NCBI GenBank assembly: GCA_006176705.1 | Contig: QRFJ01004932.1 | Span: 1-64,000, forward strand | Origin: Cocos nucifera | Lineage: Eukaryota > Streptophyta > Magnoliopsida > Arecales > Arecaceae | Direction of reading: 5' to 3' | Length of the DNA stretch: 64,000 bases | Shown: in pieces, positions 55,401 through 58,992 of the stretch | Numbering within the stretch: position 1 is the first letter of the stretch | How the letters are laid out: each line of letters opens with the position of its first letter | Translations under genes and position numbers: made by a program | The notes under the pieces: model-generated | What the model saw: the letters and a program-made list of their open reading frames with translations, nothing else | Databases searched by the model: none | What the model was told of the DNA's origin: nothing

Positions 55401-56598
55401 TGCATCTTTTGAGCTATGAGAAACCATCTTTAAAAAGATCCTCTTATCCTTAAGAGGGTTGTCCACTAGTGTTGAAATGGTCAAATAATTAGCGTTGCAT
55501 TAAGTACTAGCACCTGAAACCACATGTTAGTCTTGTTAAGCCAGAAGTTCATCCGAGCTTAGCTATAAATGCAATAGATTTTTATGTCTATTCCCTTTAT
55601 TGACTGTTGCAGTTTCGGTATGTTGTACAGTGCTATACTCTTAAAATGCTTGCTGTGGGTTGCAGTGTTTTTGCATAATGAATGCTGTGCATTTGAGGAT
55701 GCCAACTGGTTGAGTTGGTAAAGTCATTGGGTGTTGGATACTAGTGACTTGGGTTTGATCCTGCCCTCACCCTGATTTTGGCTTCCTTATTTCCCACTTT
55801 GCAAAAAAAGCCATGTGTTTGGAAAAATAAAAATACAACCTGATGACAAGAAATATTTCATTTAGTACTCTGTTAAACATTCTATTTGGTAGGGACTTTT
55901 ATAGCACTGTTTGCCCATTGCTTATCCTACCTGCCTATGCTGCATGCTAAACATGGTTGTGTCTGTAATTTCTCTCAATTTGCCTGGCTTAGTCATATAT
56001 CTAATTTTCTGTAATCCAGTGTCAATGGCCTTAACTGTGAGTAGCTGTTATTATTATTATTATTAATTTTTTAAAAATCAGGTTTGCCGAAGAACCGGTG
56101 ATCCCAACAAGTTAATGTTTTGTAGAAGGTGTGATGCTGCTTACCATTGCTATTGTCAGCAGCCTCCACACAAGGTATGGATTATTGTTAGTATTCACCC
56201 ATTATAGGCCTGTTTATGATATCAACTTGGTAATTTACTTCGCAGAATGTTAGTCATGGACCATACTTGTGTCCAAAACATACAAGGTGTCACAGCTGTG
56301 GGTCTACCGTCCCTGGAAATGGTCTTAGCACAAGGTACTAGATGTTAACTGACATGTAGCCTTTTCATATAAAATCAATATTTTGTGCTGTGTTGAGTTT
56401 TGGAGTCACAGTGTTATAGATATCTCCAGTTCAACTACTCCAAGCCTAAGTGACATAAAGTCTGCATATGTCCGAATGCCATTATTCATGATTTGACATG
56501 ATATGTTATTAATATGCAGGTGGTTTTTAGGGTATACTTGCTGTGATTCTTGTGGAAGATTATTTGTTAAAGGAAACTATTGTCCAGTTTGCTTAAAG
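12601..56598 (+). CDS. PHD/RING-type zinc-finger protein gene (partial, 7 exons)
   Basis: Seven exons join in phase to 287 codons with no stop: 12601-12632, 12711-13038, 20376-20565, 20638-20687, 56082-56174, 56246-56334, 56520-56598. All introns are GT-AG. The product begins MAFHVACPITCRRICYCELGFP and carries Cys/His zinc clusters: residues 144-200 (CRICF ... CPSCRICE), 200-245 (C-R-R ... MFCRRCDAAYHCYC ... YLCPKH) and 247-285 (CHSCGS ... CCDSCGRLF ... YCPVC). This is the pattern of plant RING/FYVE/PHD-type zinc-finger proteins. From memory the closest Arabidopsis relatives are the AT3G52100/AT3G08020 proteins, but no search was run. PHD fingers commonly read histone tails, so a nuclear role in chromatin is likely but inferred. 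Family members continue with a further PHD finger and a C-terminal tail. These exons are absent before the retroelement at 57526 and are expected beyond the window. Introns 2, 4 and 7 are 7.3 kb, 35.4 kb and over 7 kb; the others are 71-185 bases. Confidence 0.88.
12711..13038 (+). CDS. PHD gene exon 2
   Basis: Encodes residues 11-120: RRICYCELGFPAELRNES, an acidic helix (FLEEVEALEEFLRDPW), then an Ala/Pro/Gly-rich linker ending RRLEAGGAL at donor GTGAGT. It is very GC-rich, unlike every other exon, fitting the 5' GC gradient of monocot genes. Ends in phase 0. Confidence 0.88.
13039..20375 (+). other. PHD gene intron 2 (7.3 kb)
   Basis: AT-rich sequence between donor GTGAGT and acceptor CTCAG. 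I see no convincing coding region, RNA gene or bounded transposon. Open frames here are all under 115 codons with no recognisable motif. A few stretches (for example 16000-17050 and 18660-18900) differ in texture and could be old insertions without visible ends. Confidence 0.7.
20376..20565 (+). CDS. PHD gene exon 3
   Basis: Encodes residues 121-183 plus one base. After a short linker (EVPGEAASHLGREDQ) comes the first zinc cluster: VKVMCRICFSGDNEG ... MLSCKTCSKKYHRSCLKIW. The donor is G|GTTGCT. The phase (0 in, 1 out) agrees with both neighbours. The linker is the least conserved part, so the exact acceptor is slightly less certain than the rest. Confidence 0.87.
20638..20687 (+). CDS. PHD gene exon 4
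   Basis: Fifty bases complete an Asp codon and encode LFHWRSWSCPSCRICE, ending the first zinc cluster and starting the next. Intron 3 upstream is only 72 bases (20566-20637). The frame through intron 3 happens to stay open, so read-through would add 24 residues, but the family motif HRDLFHW requires splicing. Confidence 0.9.
20851..20942. repeat. 46-bp tandem duplication in intron 4
   Basis: TCAAG(T/C)TGGCTTTTCGTATTT and the bases after it occur twice in direct succession, starting at 20851 and 20897, with one difference. It is a recent local duplication in intron sequence. Confidence 0.92.
21197..22535 (-). mobile_element. Probable solo or junction LTR, minus strand
   Basis: Read on the minus strand, the 1.34-kb block begins TGTAAAGCCTTGGCC, has a TATA (CCTATATAAAGG, 21622-21636) and ends CCTTCA. 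It has no coding motif, which suggests an LTR. Its right end abuts the broken pol end of the neighbouring gypsy element at 22536. No target duplication is seen (CTAAA on the left, GAGAC on the right). Boundaries are inferred from the TG/CA ends and from where the gypsy similarity stops. Confidence 0.5.
22536..23070 (-). pseudogene. Tat protease region, truncated
   Basis: The minus-strand frame ends with the element's break. It contains the aspartic protease signature in the form RRILVNNGSSADVLFYDVF, where the first Asn replaces the catalytic Asp expected in Tat elements (LVDNGSSAD). It goes on with GFTDDAVPVEG and IIGRPDLNALR, which match 39840-40210. It would cut the polyprotein, but the lost Asp and the truncation make it inactive. 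Confidence 0.75.
23290..24741 (-). pseudogene. Tat gag pseudogene (truncated element)
   Basis: Minus-strand gag fragments in more than one frame. The core is MSHQFATHFVSSRRP ... IRFNAVALKVQNLDQS ... LEKKYPRDFTDMLARAEGYA, which is nearly the same as the gag at 40415-41302. A charged, Arg/Ser-rich tail and the beginning of a G-H-D-T-E-E type knuckle follow. Frameshifts and stops break it. Confidence 0.75.
24777..24794 (-). other. Primer-binding region of truncated Tat element
   Basis: On the minus strand TTGGCGCTCGACGAAGGG follows the LTR after three bases. The same position in the full-length element reads TTGGCGCTAGAAGGAGGG. The tRNA was not identified. Confidence 0.6.
24798..26179 (-). repeat. 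5' LTR of truncated Tat element
   Basis: It aligns with the LTRs at 33264-34504 and 42014-43360 over both ends: GATGCAGAATCTGGTTGACGCC on the left, GCGGGAGCGGGGTTCGTCTCCAACA on the right. The TATA on the minus strand (CTATAAAAAGGGA) is near 25028-25040. The plus-strand start is TA instead of TG, a point change. Confidence 0.85.
25310..26010. repeat. ~45-bp tandem array in Tat LTR
   Basis: About fifteen units of the type GGAGTTCGGCTCCCGTAGAAG followed by a CCCGACTGAAGGAGGAATCCGG-like half make up half of the LTR. Open frames on both strands here are by-products of the repeat. Confidence 0.88.
26180..26569. other. Spacer between gypsy fragment and Copia-2
   Basis: It has no recognisable gene. 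The last bases, GATCTAGCCTC, resemble GATCTC(A/C)GC(T/C)TCACCCTCTCC phrases that resume after Copia-2 at 47126. It is thus probably one side of the sequence Copia-2 inserted into. Confidence 0.45.
26570..28898 (+). repeat. Copia-2 5' LTR
   Basis: A 2.33-kb copy with a TATA box at 28330-28338 inside the inverted phrase AGGGTCTATATAAACCCT. It contains two 52-base copies (27968-28019 and 28020-28071) with the palindrome CCTGCTAAAAAGCAGG. It aligns along its length with 44815-47125. Confidence 0.92.
28327..28344 (+). promoter_or_regulatory. Copia-2 LTR TATA box
   Basis: AGGGTCTATATAAACCCT holds a canonical TATATAAA, and its outer AGGGT/ACCCT bases pair. The same 18 bases recur in the 3' LTR at about 46548-46565, where the second copy of the promoter would be. 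Confidence 0.8.
28901..28912 (+). other. Primer-binding site, initiator tRNA-Met
   Basis: TGGTATCAGAGC, two bases after the LTR end, is the standard plant copia site. Confidence 0.93.
28913..30774 (+). other. Copia-2 untranslated leader
   Basis: About 1.86 kb between the primer-binding site and gag, with no coding motif. It is AT-rich up to about 29750, then mixed. Long leaders are usual in large plant copia elements. Confidence 0.7.
30775..31650 (+). pseudogene. Copia-2 gag pseudogene
   Basis: It opens at ATG 30775 (MSASNPLARILNTHRLIGPN), meets a TGA about 25 codons in, and needs frame changes near 30890 and 31365. The middle part contains the copia gag core (ARYYMLGSMSDELQRQHE, MHDGQSVQDHCLMMI, ILQSLTDAFGQFIMKYHMHK). 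The end is a Lys-rich stretch and an intact CCHC knuckle, C-F-H-C-N-N-D-S-H-R-K-R-N-C. Gag would coat the RNA, but this copy is broken. Confidence 0.85.
31651..33263 (+). pseudogene. Copia-2 pol, left part (PR and INT)
   Basis: The protease signature near 31650 reads VLNSSSSAHLCTSMQG, where D-S-G has become N-S-S. Integrase covers about 32045-32900, with HIDVCGSF, then LRSNRGSEYLS (catalytic Asp changed to Asn) and LQLNGISEWRNRTLLD (Glu kept). The sequence continues to WTLVDPSEGI, the start of the reverse transcriptase region, and is cut by the gypsy element at 33264. Stops and frameshifts occur throughout. Confidence 0.85.
33264..34504 (-). repeat. Nested Tat element 3' LTR
   Basis: Minus-strand start TGTTGAGGATAAATCCCACT, end CAGATTCTGCACCAACA. 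Minus-strand TATA (CTATAAAAAGGGA) near 33492-33504. From 33790 to 34330 it holds about a dozen units of the 45-bp repeat GGAGTTCGGCTCCTG/AATCCGACTGAAGGAG. Confidence 0.93.
34505..34522 (-). other. Polypurine tract of nested Tat element
   Basis: On the minus strand the bases just before the 3' LTR read GAGAGTGGGGGGACTAT, a G-rich purine run in the place where second-strand priming occurs. Confidence 0.7.
34590..35735. repeat. Hairpin-bearing ~70-bp tandem array
   Basis: Each unit has the form GGAGATCTTATCTCC + (AGC)AGTCGAGGTTGAA + GGAGATCTTATCTCC + TGTTGACGTAGACTCTGAGG + CTCGGG. The 15-mer has 6-base complementary arms around CTT and occurs about twenty times exactly, plus near copies. The array lies between the integrase array and the 3' LTR of the Tat element. 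Unit lengths vary through loss of the middle parts. Confidence 0.9.
35740..36420 (-). repeat. ~118-bp tandem array of nested Tat element
   Basis: Six units share GGGGCACATAAGGGCCGTTG, CGGGGCCTCTCC, CATCTCGTCTAAAATGAACG and GACTTTGCTCACGTTAGGAC. The unit is a close relative of the array at 420-7030, where the same phrases occur in more diverged form. Confidence 0.9.
36510..37730 (-). pseudogene. Nested Tat integrase
   Basis: On the minus strand: the HHCC zinc region (VHEEICGSHIGAKS ... CDRCQK), the catalytic core with GMDILGPFP, ITDNG and HPQANKEAEVTN (all three acidic residues kept), and the C-terminal module ending NSKNLRMYYQ with a stop at 36510. In-frame TAG codons occur where Gln or Trp is expected (for example before GMDIL and in DNGR-stop-F), and one frameshift is present. 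Integrase joins the DNA copy to the genome. The motif residues survive, but the frame does not. Confidence 0.87.
37714..38700 (-). pseudogene. Nested Tat dual RNase H
   Basis: One open minus-strand frame of 311 codons (38649-37714) holds the end of the retroviral-type RNase H (LAAVLVKKEAKMQRPIYYVN, TRYSRLEKLTYSLL) and then a second, archaeal-type RNase H. The second keeps its four acidic positions: MYVDGSSN, NNEAEYE, IYSDSQLV and NIRADLLSK. A second RNase H is a known mark of Tat elements. This is the least damaged part of the element. Confidence 0.88.
38701..39450 (-). pseudogene. Nested Tat reverse transcriptase with YVNN active site
   Basis: The minus-strand frame 39417-38707 keeps the usual gypsy motifs: KKANNKWRMCIDFKKLNKAC, LTFIDAFFGYNQI, TTFVTDRGLYCYRVMPFGLK. 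The catalytic box Y-V-D-D at plus positions 39070-39081 reads YVNN, so both aspartates are asparagine. It cannot copy RNA in this form. The frame itself is long and open, and it ends at a stop just before RNase H. Confidence 0.9.
39451..40290 (-). pseudogene. Nested Tat protease and linker
   Basis: The minus-strand frame 40189-39821 reads MVDSRSSADVLFYDAFSKIS ... VEGIITLAMTVGQRPK ... AILGRPSLNAIR. The D-S-G box has become D-S-R. The linker to reverse transcriptase (39726-39496) has MPLNDRNAEHAVQI and IPTDMPRIDAEVMEHRL, typical of Tat elements. A stop and a frameshift separate the parts. Confidence 0.8.
40415..41905 (-). pseudogene. Nested Tat gag
   Basis: It starts MPPRKASTRQSTTSTARS (41905) with a low-complexity N-terminus, is interrupted, and reopens at 41302 for 296 codons. 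The core reads LLHGAPDAILRRAFPSTLKG ... QFAAHFVSNRR ... LEKKYPRDFADMLIRAEGYA. A charged region follows, then FYLYHHNHGHDTEERIQLQD, the Tat gag motif with its cysteines replaced. Gag builds the particle; this copy lacks a continuous frame. Confidence 0.85.
41993..42010 (-). other. Primer-binding region of nested Tat element
   Basis: Minus-strand TTGGCGCTAGAAGGAGGG follows the 5' LTR after three bases. Its CGCCAA end pairs with a tRNA ending in CCA, but which tRNA was not settled. Confidence 0.65.
42014..43360 (-). repeat. Nested Tat element 5' LTR
   Basis: It pairs with 33264-34504. It is about 105 bases longer, mainly because the stretch at 42117-42222 (CTCCGGTAGGACCCTTCGAC through GAACTTAG) is repeated in tandem at 42223-42328. 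The 45-bp repeat array occupies about 42650-43215. Confidence 0.93.
43366..44790 (+). pseudogene. Copia-2 pol, right part (RT and RNase H)
   Basis: It continues exactly where the left part stopped. Reverse transcriptase runs to about 44170 with GYSQREGIDYQD, a D-V-K-T motif and an intact LYVDDILLIGND near 43815. RNase H follows with YTDLDFVSDVDDRKSTSG, VIADSTMEAEYIAASEAAKE and LYCDNNGAIAVVKE, then TKPLG and a stop at 44788-44790. Several stops and frame changes are present (for example ATATAG near 43560). The active-site YVDD is still there, but the gene is broken in two. Confidence 0.88.
44815..47125 (+). repeat. Copia-2 3' LTR
   Basis: A 2.31-kb copy from TGTTAGATATGTGTGCC to TTCCTTCA. The GGTCAAGTGGGAGTT tract just before it is the purine primer. 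It has scattered differences from the 5' LTR and its own version of the doubled CCTGCTAAAAAGCAGG repeat near 46214-46302. Confidence 0.92.
47126..47436. other. Simple-sequence spacer
   Basis: CT-rich DNA with loosely repeated phrases such as GATCTCAGCTTCACCCTCTC and TTGTTGATCTC. No gene is credible. It is the right side of the sequence that Copia-2 entered. Confidence 0.5.
47440..48337. mobile_element. PIF/Harbinger-like MITE
   Basis: The left end TGCTCTATTTGGTATGAAGG and right end CCCCAACCAAACATAGGG are imperfect inverted repeats, flanked on both sides by TAA (47437-47439 and 48338-48340), the target usual for PIF/Harbinger and Tourist-type elements. Both subterminal zones are full of GGATGGATGGAAG on the left and CCATCCATCC on the right, which would pair. 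The 400-base centre is AT-rich with no gene, so the element is non-autonomous. Confidence 0.7.
48545..48832. mobile_element. Possible hAT-like MITE fragment
   Basis: The phrases GGTCGGATCGGAT, AACCCGACCTGACATG and the end TTGCTACCCCTA resemble the GC-poor, gaCCCGACCcG-rich hAT-type miniature elements common in plants. Only one end is recognisable, and no 8-bp duplication was found. Confidence 0.3.
49365..49404. repeat. (CT)n microsatellite
   Basis: About seventeen CT dinucleotides with one CCC interruption. Confidence 0.95.
50346..50666 (+). repeat. Chromodomain element 5' LTR
   Basis: It contains the phrase GTAGAGTTCTATTAGGTTGC and AATAATTGATTGATTTTATT, both repeated in the 3' copy. A TATA-like ATATATCTATTTAAG lies near 50530-50545. 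Confidence 0.9.
50670..50682 (+). other. Primer-binding site (variant initiator tRNA-Met)
   Basis: TGGTATGAGAGCC differs by one base (C to G at position 7) from the usual TGGTATCAGAGC. Confidence 0.75.
50683..52040 (+). other. Leader of chromodomain element
   Basis: Roughly 1.3 kb between the primer site and recognisable gag. An open stretch at 50584-51318 is C/T-rich and Ser/Pro/Leu-rich, without any gag motif, and crosses the LTR end, so it is not taken as a gene. A 5' extension of gag within 51500-52040 is possible. Confidence 0.5.
52041..53700 (+). pseudogene. gag and protease remnant of chromodomain element
   Basis: The gag core lies at about 52340-52860, with KVEVASYDGRLDPEVFHDWL, EVYFEWYHMS and then SVTDYMTRFEDL. 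A degenerate zinc knuckle (HYCHEKDYIVARCP) is near 53040. The protease at about 53300-53700 carries VFDGGSFMNVIS, the chromovirus form of the D-[SG]-G box, and ends ASVLLGRHWIYDVDAYNFGR. TAA, TAG and frame changes break gag in several places. Confidence 0.8.
53701..54686 (+). pseudogene. pol remnant: RT start fused to INT end plus chromodomain
   Basis: EDIPDGLPFL-stop-DIQHTIDLVSGSQISNLPYY (to about 53950) is the start of reverse transcriptase. The next residues, SVNRSTIQSPFEIIYGFNPC, belong to the end of integrase. The GPY/F module follows at 54060-54370 (AKHIHDIHTDIRQNIA ... FRIFCKLRPNAYYIEL), and the chromodomain at about 54490-54670 (FLIKWQGRPDLDATWILEEE). Some 3 kb of reverse transcriptase, RNase H and integrase core are missing. 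The chromodomain would direct insertion to heterochromatin. A stop (TGA at 54546) lies at its start. Confidence 0.85.
54689..55009 (+). repeat. Chromodomain element 3' LTR
   Basis: It matches the 5' LTR over its full length. The purine tract CAGGAGGAAA lies just before it. Confidence 0.9.
55015..55689. other. Intron 4 spacer after chromodomain element
   Basis: Plain AT-rich intron sequence; no coding motif, RNA gene or element end is seen. Confidence 0.6.
55690..55808 (+). mobile_element. Probable tRNA-derived SINE
   Basis: An A-box-like TGGTTGAGTTGG (55707-55718) and a B-box-like GGTTTGATCC (55752-55761) are 45 bases apart start to start, the normal spacing of an internal pol III promoter. 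A short non-tRNA part and an A-run (GCAAAAAAAG, 55801-55810) follow. The sequence does not fold into a plausible tRNA at a glance, and no clean target duplication is visible. Confidence 0.6.
56082..56174 (+). CDS. PHD gene exon 5
   Basis: Encodes residues 201-231 (VCRRTGDPNKLMFCRRCDAA ...), the Cys/His core of the second PHD finger. Acceptor ATCAG follows a long intron; donor GTATGG. Phase 0 at both ends. Confidence 0.92.
56246..56334 (+). CDS. PHD gene exon 6
   Basis: Encodes residues 232-260 plus two bases (NVSHGPYLCPKHTRCHSCGS ...), closing the PHD finger and opening the next zinc cluster. Acceptor CGCAG, donor GTACTA. Intron 5 is 71 bases. Confidence 0.92.
56520..56598 (+). CDS. PHD gene exon 7
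   Basis: One base completes Arg261, then WFLGYTCCDSCGRLFVKGNY and CPVCLK (262-287). Donor GTATGT. The family continues with another exon coding for the next PHD finger. None is found in the 927 bases before the retroelement at 57526. Confidence 0.92.
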
Positions 56599-57525
56599 GT
56601 ATGTATTTGTTTCTCTAAATGCCTTTTTTTCCTTCGTGATAAGATGGTAGGTCATATTTTATTGAAGGATATTATTTTGAACCGATAGATTGTAAATGGG
56701 CCAGCCTCTGGTAGGAACTTACCATAAGTCAGTGTTTTGACTATGGACCCATTTAATTCTTGAACAATGTCATTCTGCCTTGTGGCAAACTTGGTACTCA
56801 ATTGGAAAAATGAGAAAGTCATGATTGCTGCGGCATCTTCGTCCAAAATAATACCACGGATTGCATAAGATTCACTGAATCAATTGGCTACTTAATTGTT
56901 TGCAACTTGGTCTGCTGTATTGCCTGGTATGGAGCATACCATATTGTACTGGTCTCATATTGTTATGCTGTTTTGCATCTTATTGACAGTTGGTATGCTG
57001 TCTTGTACTATACAAACTATATACCGATACCATAATAGGATGGTACTGATACGAGGTCTGATACCAAGATGGCAAATCTTGGTTTACAAGAACTGTCATG
57101 TTTGAATCTAAAAAAGGAGAACATTATCTATATATATATATATATGTGTGCGCGAGCGTGTGAAGTCAAAATATGACAAAGTGCACTATGACTTGAACCA
57201 CATTTGGTTTTGCTTGATTATGGTATCAAGGTAAGTTGCTTTGCTCAAGAGTAGGAAAGAAGCATTCTGAAGACTGTTGTAATTGAAACAAGAATTTAAG
57301 GTAGTGTAGCATCTTGAGTAGAAAGTTACATTTATCAAGGACTTATCTCAAAGATCTATTAGCCATGTCCCCTTAAATTCCCTAAAATAATGCTGTAGAG
57401 TCCATCATGGAGATTGCTCCACTATGTACTTCACGATACAAGAGCTTAAGGAGAGGCTATATGCTGGCTTGGCCAAGGTACATGGATGTTGCTTGAACAT
57501 CTCGCTTGAACTTTTATATGAGTAT
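56599..57525 (+). other. Start of PHD gene intron 7
   Basis: AT-rich intron without coding motif. It has a short (TA)n tract near 57130-57147. Confidence 0.7.
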
Positions 57526-58389
57526 TGTTGGTGCGAAATTTGATTGACGCCGGAACCCGCGCTGGAGTCAGAGAGGAGGGGGTCGTCGCCAACATCTTGC
57601 AAAACAAGTCTCGGTCGGAGTCGGGGGTGGCGGCTCCGGTAAGACCCTCCGACGATCAAGTTAGCTCTTTCGGCCAATAGAAATGGAGTACTCAGAGAGG
57701 TTTTTAGCAAAGTTTTGAGAAGGAAAGGAGAGCTTAGAGAGAACGTATCTAGAGGGTCTCTTATATAGGCGGAGCCTGTAACAAACTGATGGAAACAGCC
57801 GTAACTATCTGGTAGTGGGCCGTTCGGGGCCACGCGGAGTTTGTTATGGAGGATAGTGTCTGTTGTTGCGACGTGCCAGTCCGTTAGGACTTGATAGCCG
57901 AAGCTCGGATAGGATAGCTACGAGCGATGAAGAGTTCCTAGTTACTATTGTTTCAGGAGAGTTCGGATGTTCTCAAGGTCAACCATGCCTTGGCTGTTAT
58001 TCGTTATATCAAGAGCAAGTGCCGAGGTCCTTTCGAGCAGTCGAGAGGAGTCTGAAAGGAATTTTGCTTAGACAGTCTCACGGAAACTCGACCAGACGGG
58101 GCCCTGTAGGCAACTGGAAGGAGAAGTCCGGCCGAAGGAGGAGTCCAGTAGGAGTTCGATTGGTGGAGAAGTCTGGTTGGCGGAGAAGTCCGGGAGGAGT
58201 TCGACTGGCGGAGAAGTCTAGGAGGAGTTCGACTGACGGAGAAGTTCAAAAGAAATTCGACGGAAGGAGTTCGGGAGGAGGGCCTTGCGAATTCGGTCAA
58301 GGGTCAATCCAGGTCGTCGCTATCGGACGGGATTATTCAGCAATAAGATATCTGGCCGAACTTTAGCGGAAGCGGGCTCGCCCCCAACT
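57526..58389 (-). repeat. 3' LTR of third Tat-like element
   Basis: The plus-strand left end TGTTGGTGCGAAATTTGATT resembles the Tat LTR end TGTTGGTGCAGAATCTGATT; the right end is GGCTCGCCCCCAA. The minus-strand TATA (CCTATATAAG) is at 57761-57770. A short GGAGAAGTCCGG(A/C)GGAGTTCGACT(G)GG repeat occupies 58120-58270. The exact right boundary is uncertain by two or three bases. Confidence 0.78.
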
Positions 58390-58677
58390 CGAAGTTCGAA
58401 GGAAGAGTGTAGATGCATCTGTCGAAGTTCTTTTTGGTTTTCCGCACTCATTAGGACGGGACGTTTTGGCGTTTACCGCGCTGGCGTGGAAGCTCTTTAA
58501 ATTTGAAATGAGCTTGAGAAGACGACCCTTCGACTTTCCCGTCGTGACACTACCCAGGCGCGGCGTAATTAAGGATTCGATCATAGCCGTCACTCTACCA
58601 TGACGAGTGGGACACGCGGCACTCATGGTCCAGTCGAACAGGATTTGTCATCATAATTGTCTCGGGCTCTCCTTGGC

Positions 58678-58687
58678 TATTTAAGGG
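58678..58687 (+). promoter_or_regulatory. TATA-like box before the antisense gene
   Basis: CTATTTAAGG lies about 310 bases upstream of the antisense gene's ATG. The same box is kept in the inverted copy (63531-63540, reverse strand) and points the same way relative to the gene. It may drive the antisense gene, but this is inference. Confidence 0.45.
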
Positions 58688-58992
58688 CTTCTCCAACCTC
58701 CGGAATCCATTCTTGCTTGAGTCTTCTTCCTTCGGCATCCGTTCTTCCATCCAAGATCTTCAATCCCTCCCCTCGTCTTCCTTGGTTCCGAGTGTTCCTC
58801 CGTTCGATTCCCGTCGCCCTCGTCGTCCCTTTGTCATTCTTAACCAGCTTAGGTCAGCCCCTCAACACCTGTTTTCAATTACTCTTCCTTATTTTACTTC
58901 TTGCTCTTCCGATTTTTCTGTACAAGTTTTCGCGCTTCGTTTTTCCCTACTTTTCGGGGTTTTTCGGGCGGGGGGGGGTTACTTTGATCTGT

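Larger units (their letters stand above)
20688..56081 (+). other. PHD gene intron 4 (35.4 kb, transposon-filled)
   Basis: Donor GTTAGT follows CRICE, and acceptor TCAG precedes VCRRTGDPNK, which restores the PHD finger in phase 0. Four LTR-element blocks, one MITE and one SINE-like element lie inside. The short pieces that look like original intron are about 20688-21196, 48340-50340 and 55015-56081. Confidence 0.88.

Noticed and set aside
55701..55775. A functional tRNA gene
   Set aside because: A and B boxes are present, but the acceptor arms do not pair and an A-run follows; a SINE explains it better.
58657..58992. In-frame upstream extension of the antisense gene (MSRALLGYL...)
   Set aside because: It overlaps the TATA-like box region and is low-complexity Ser/Pro/Leu; the conserved part begins at ATG 58993 in both copies.
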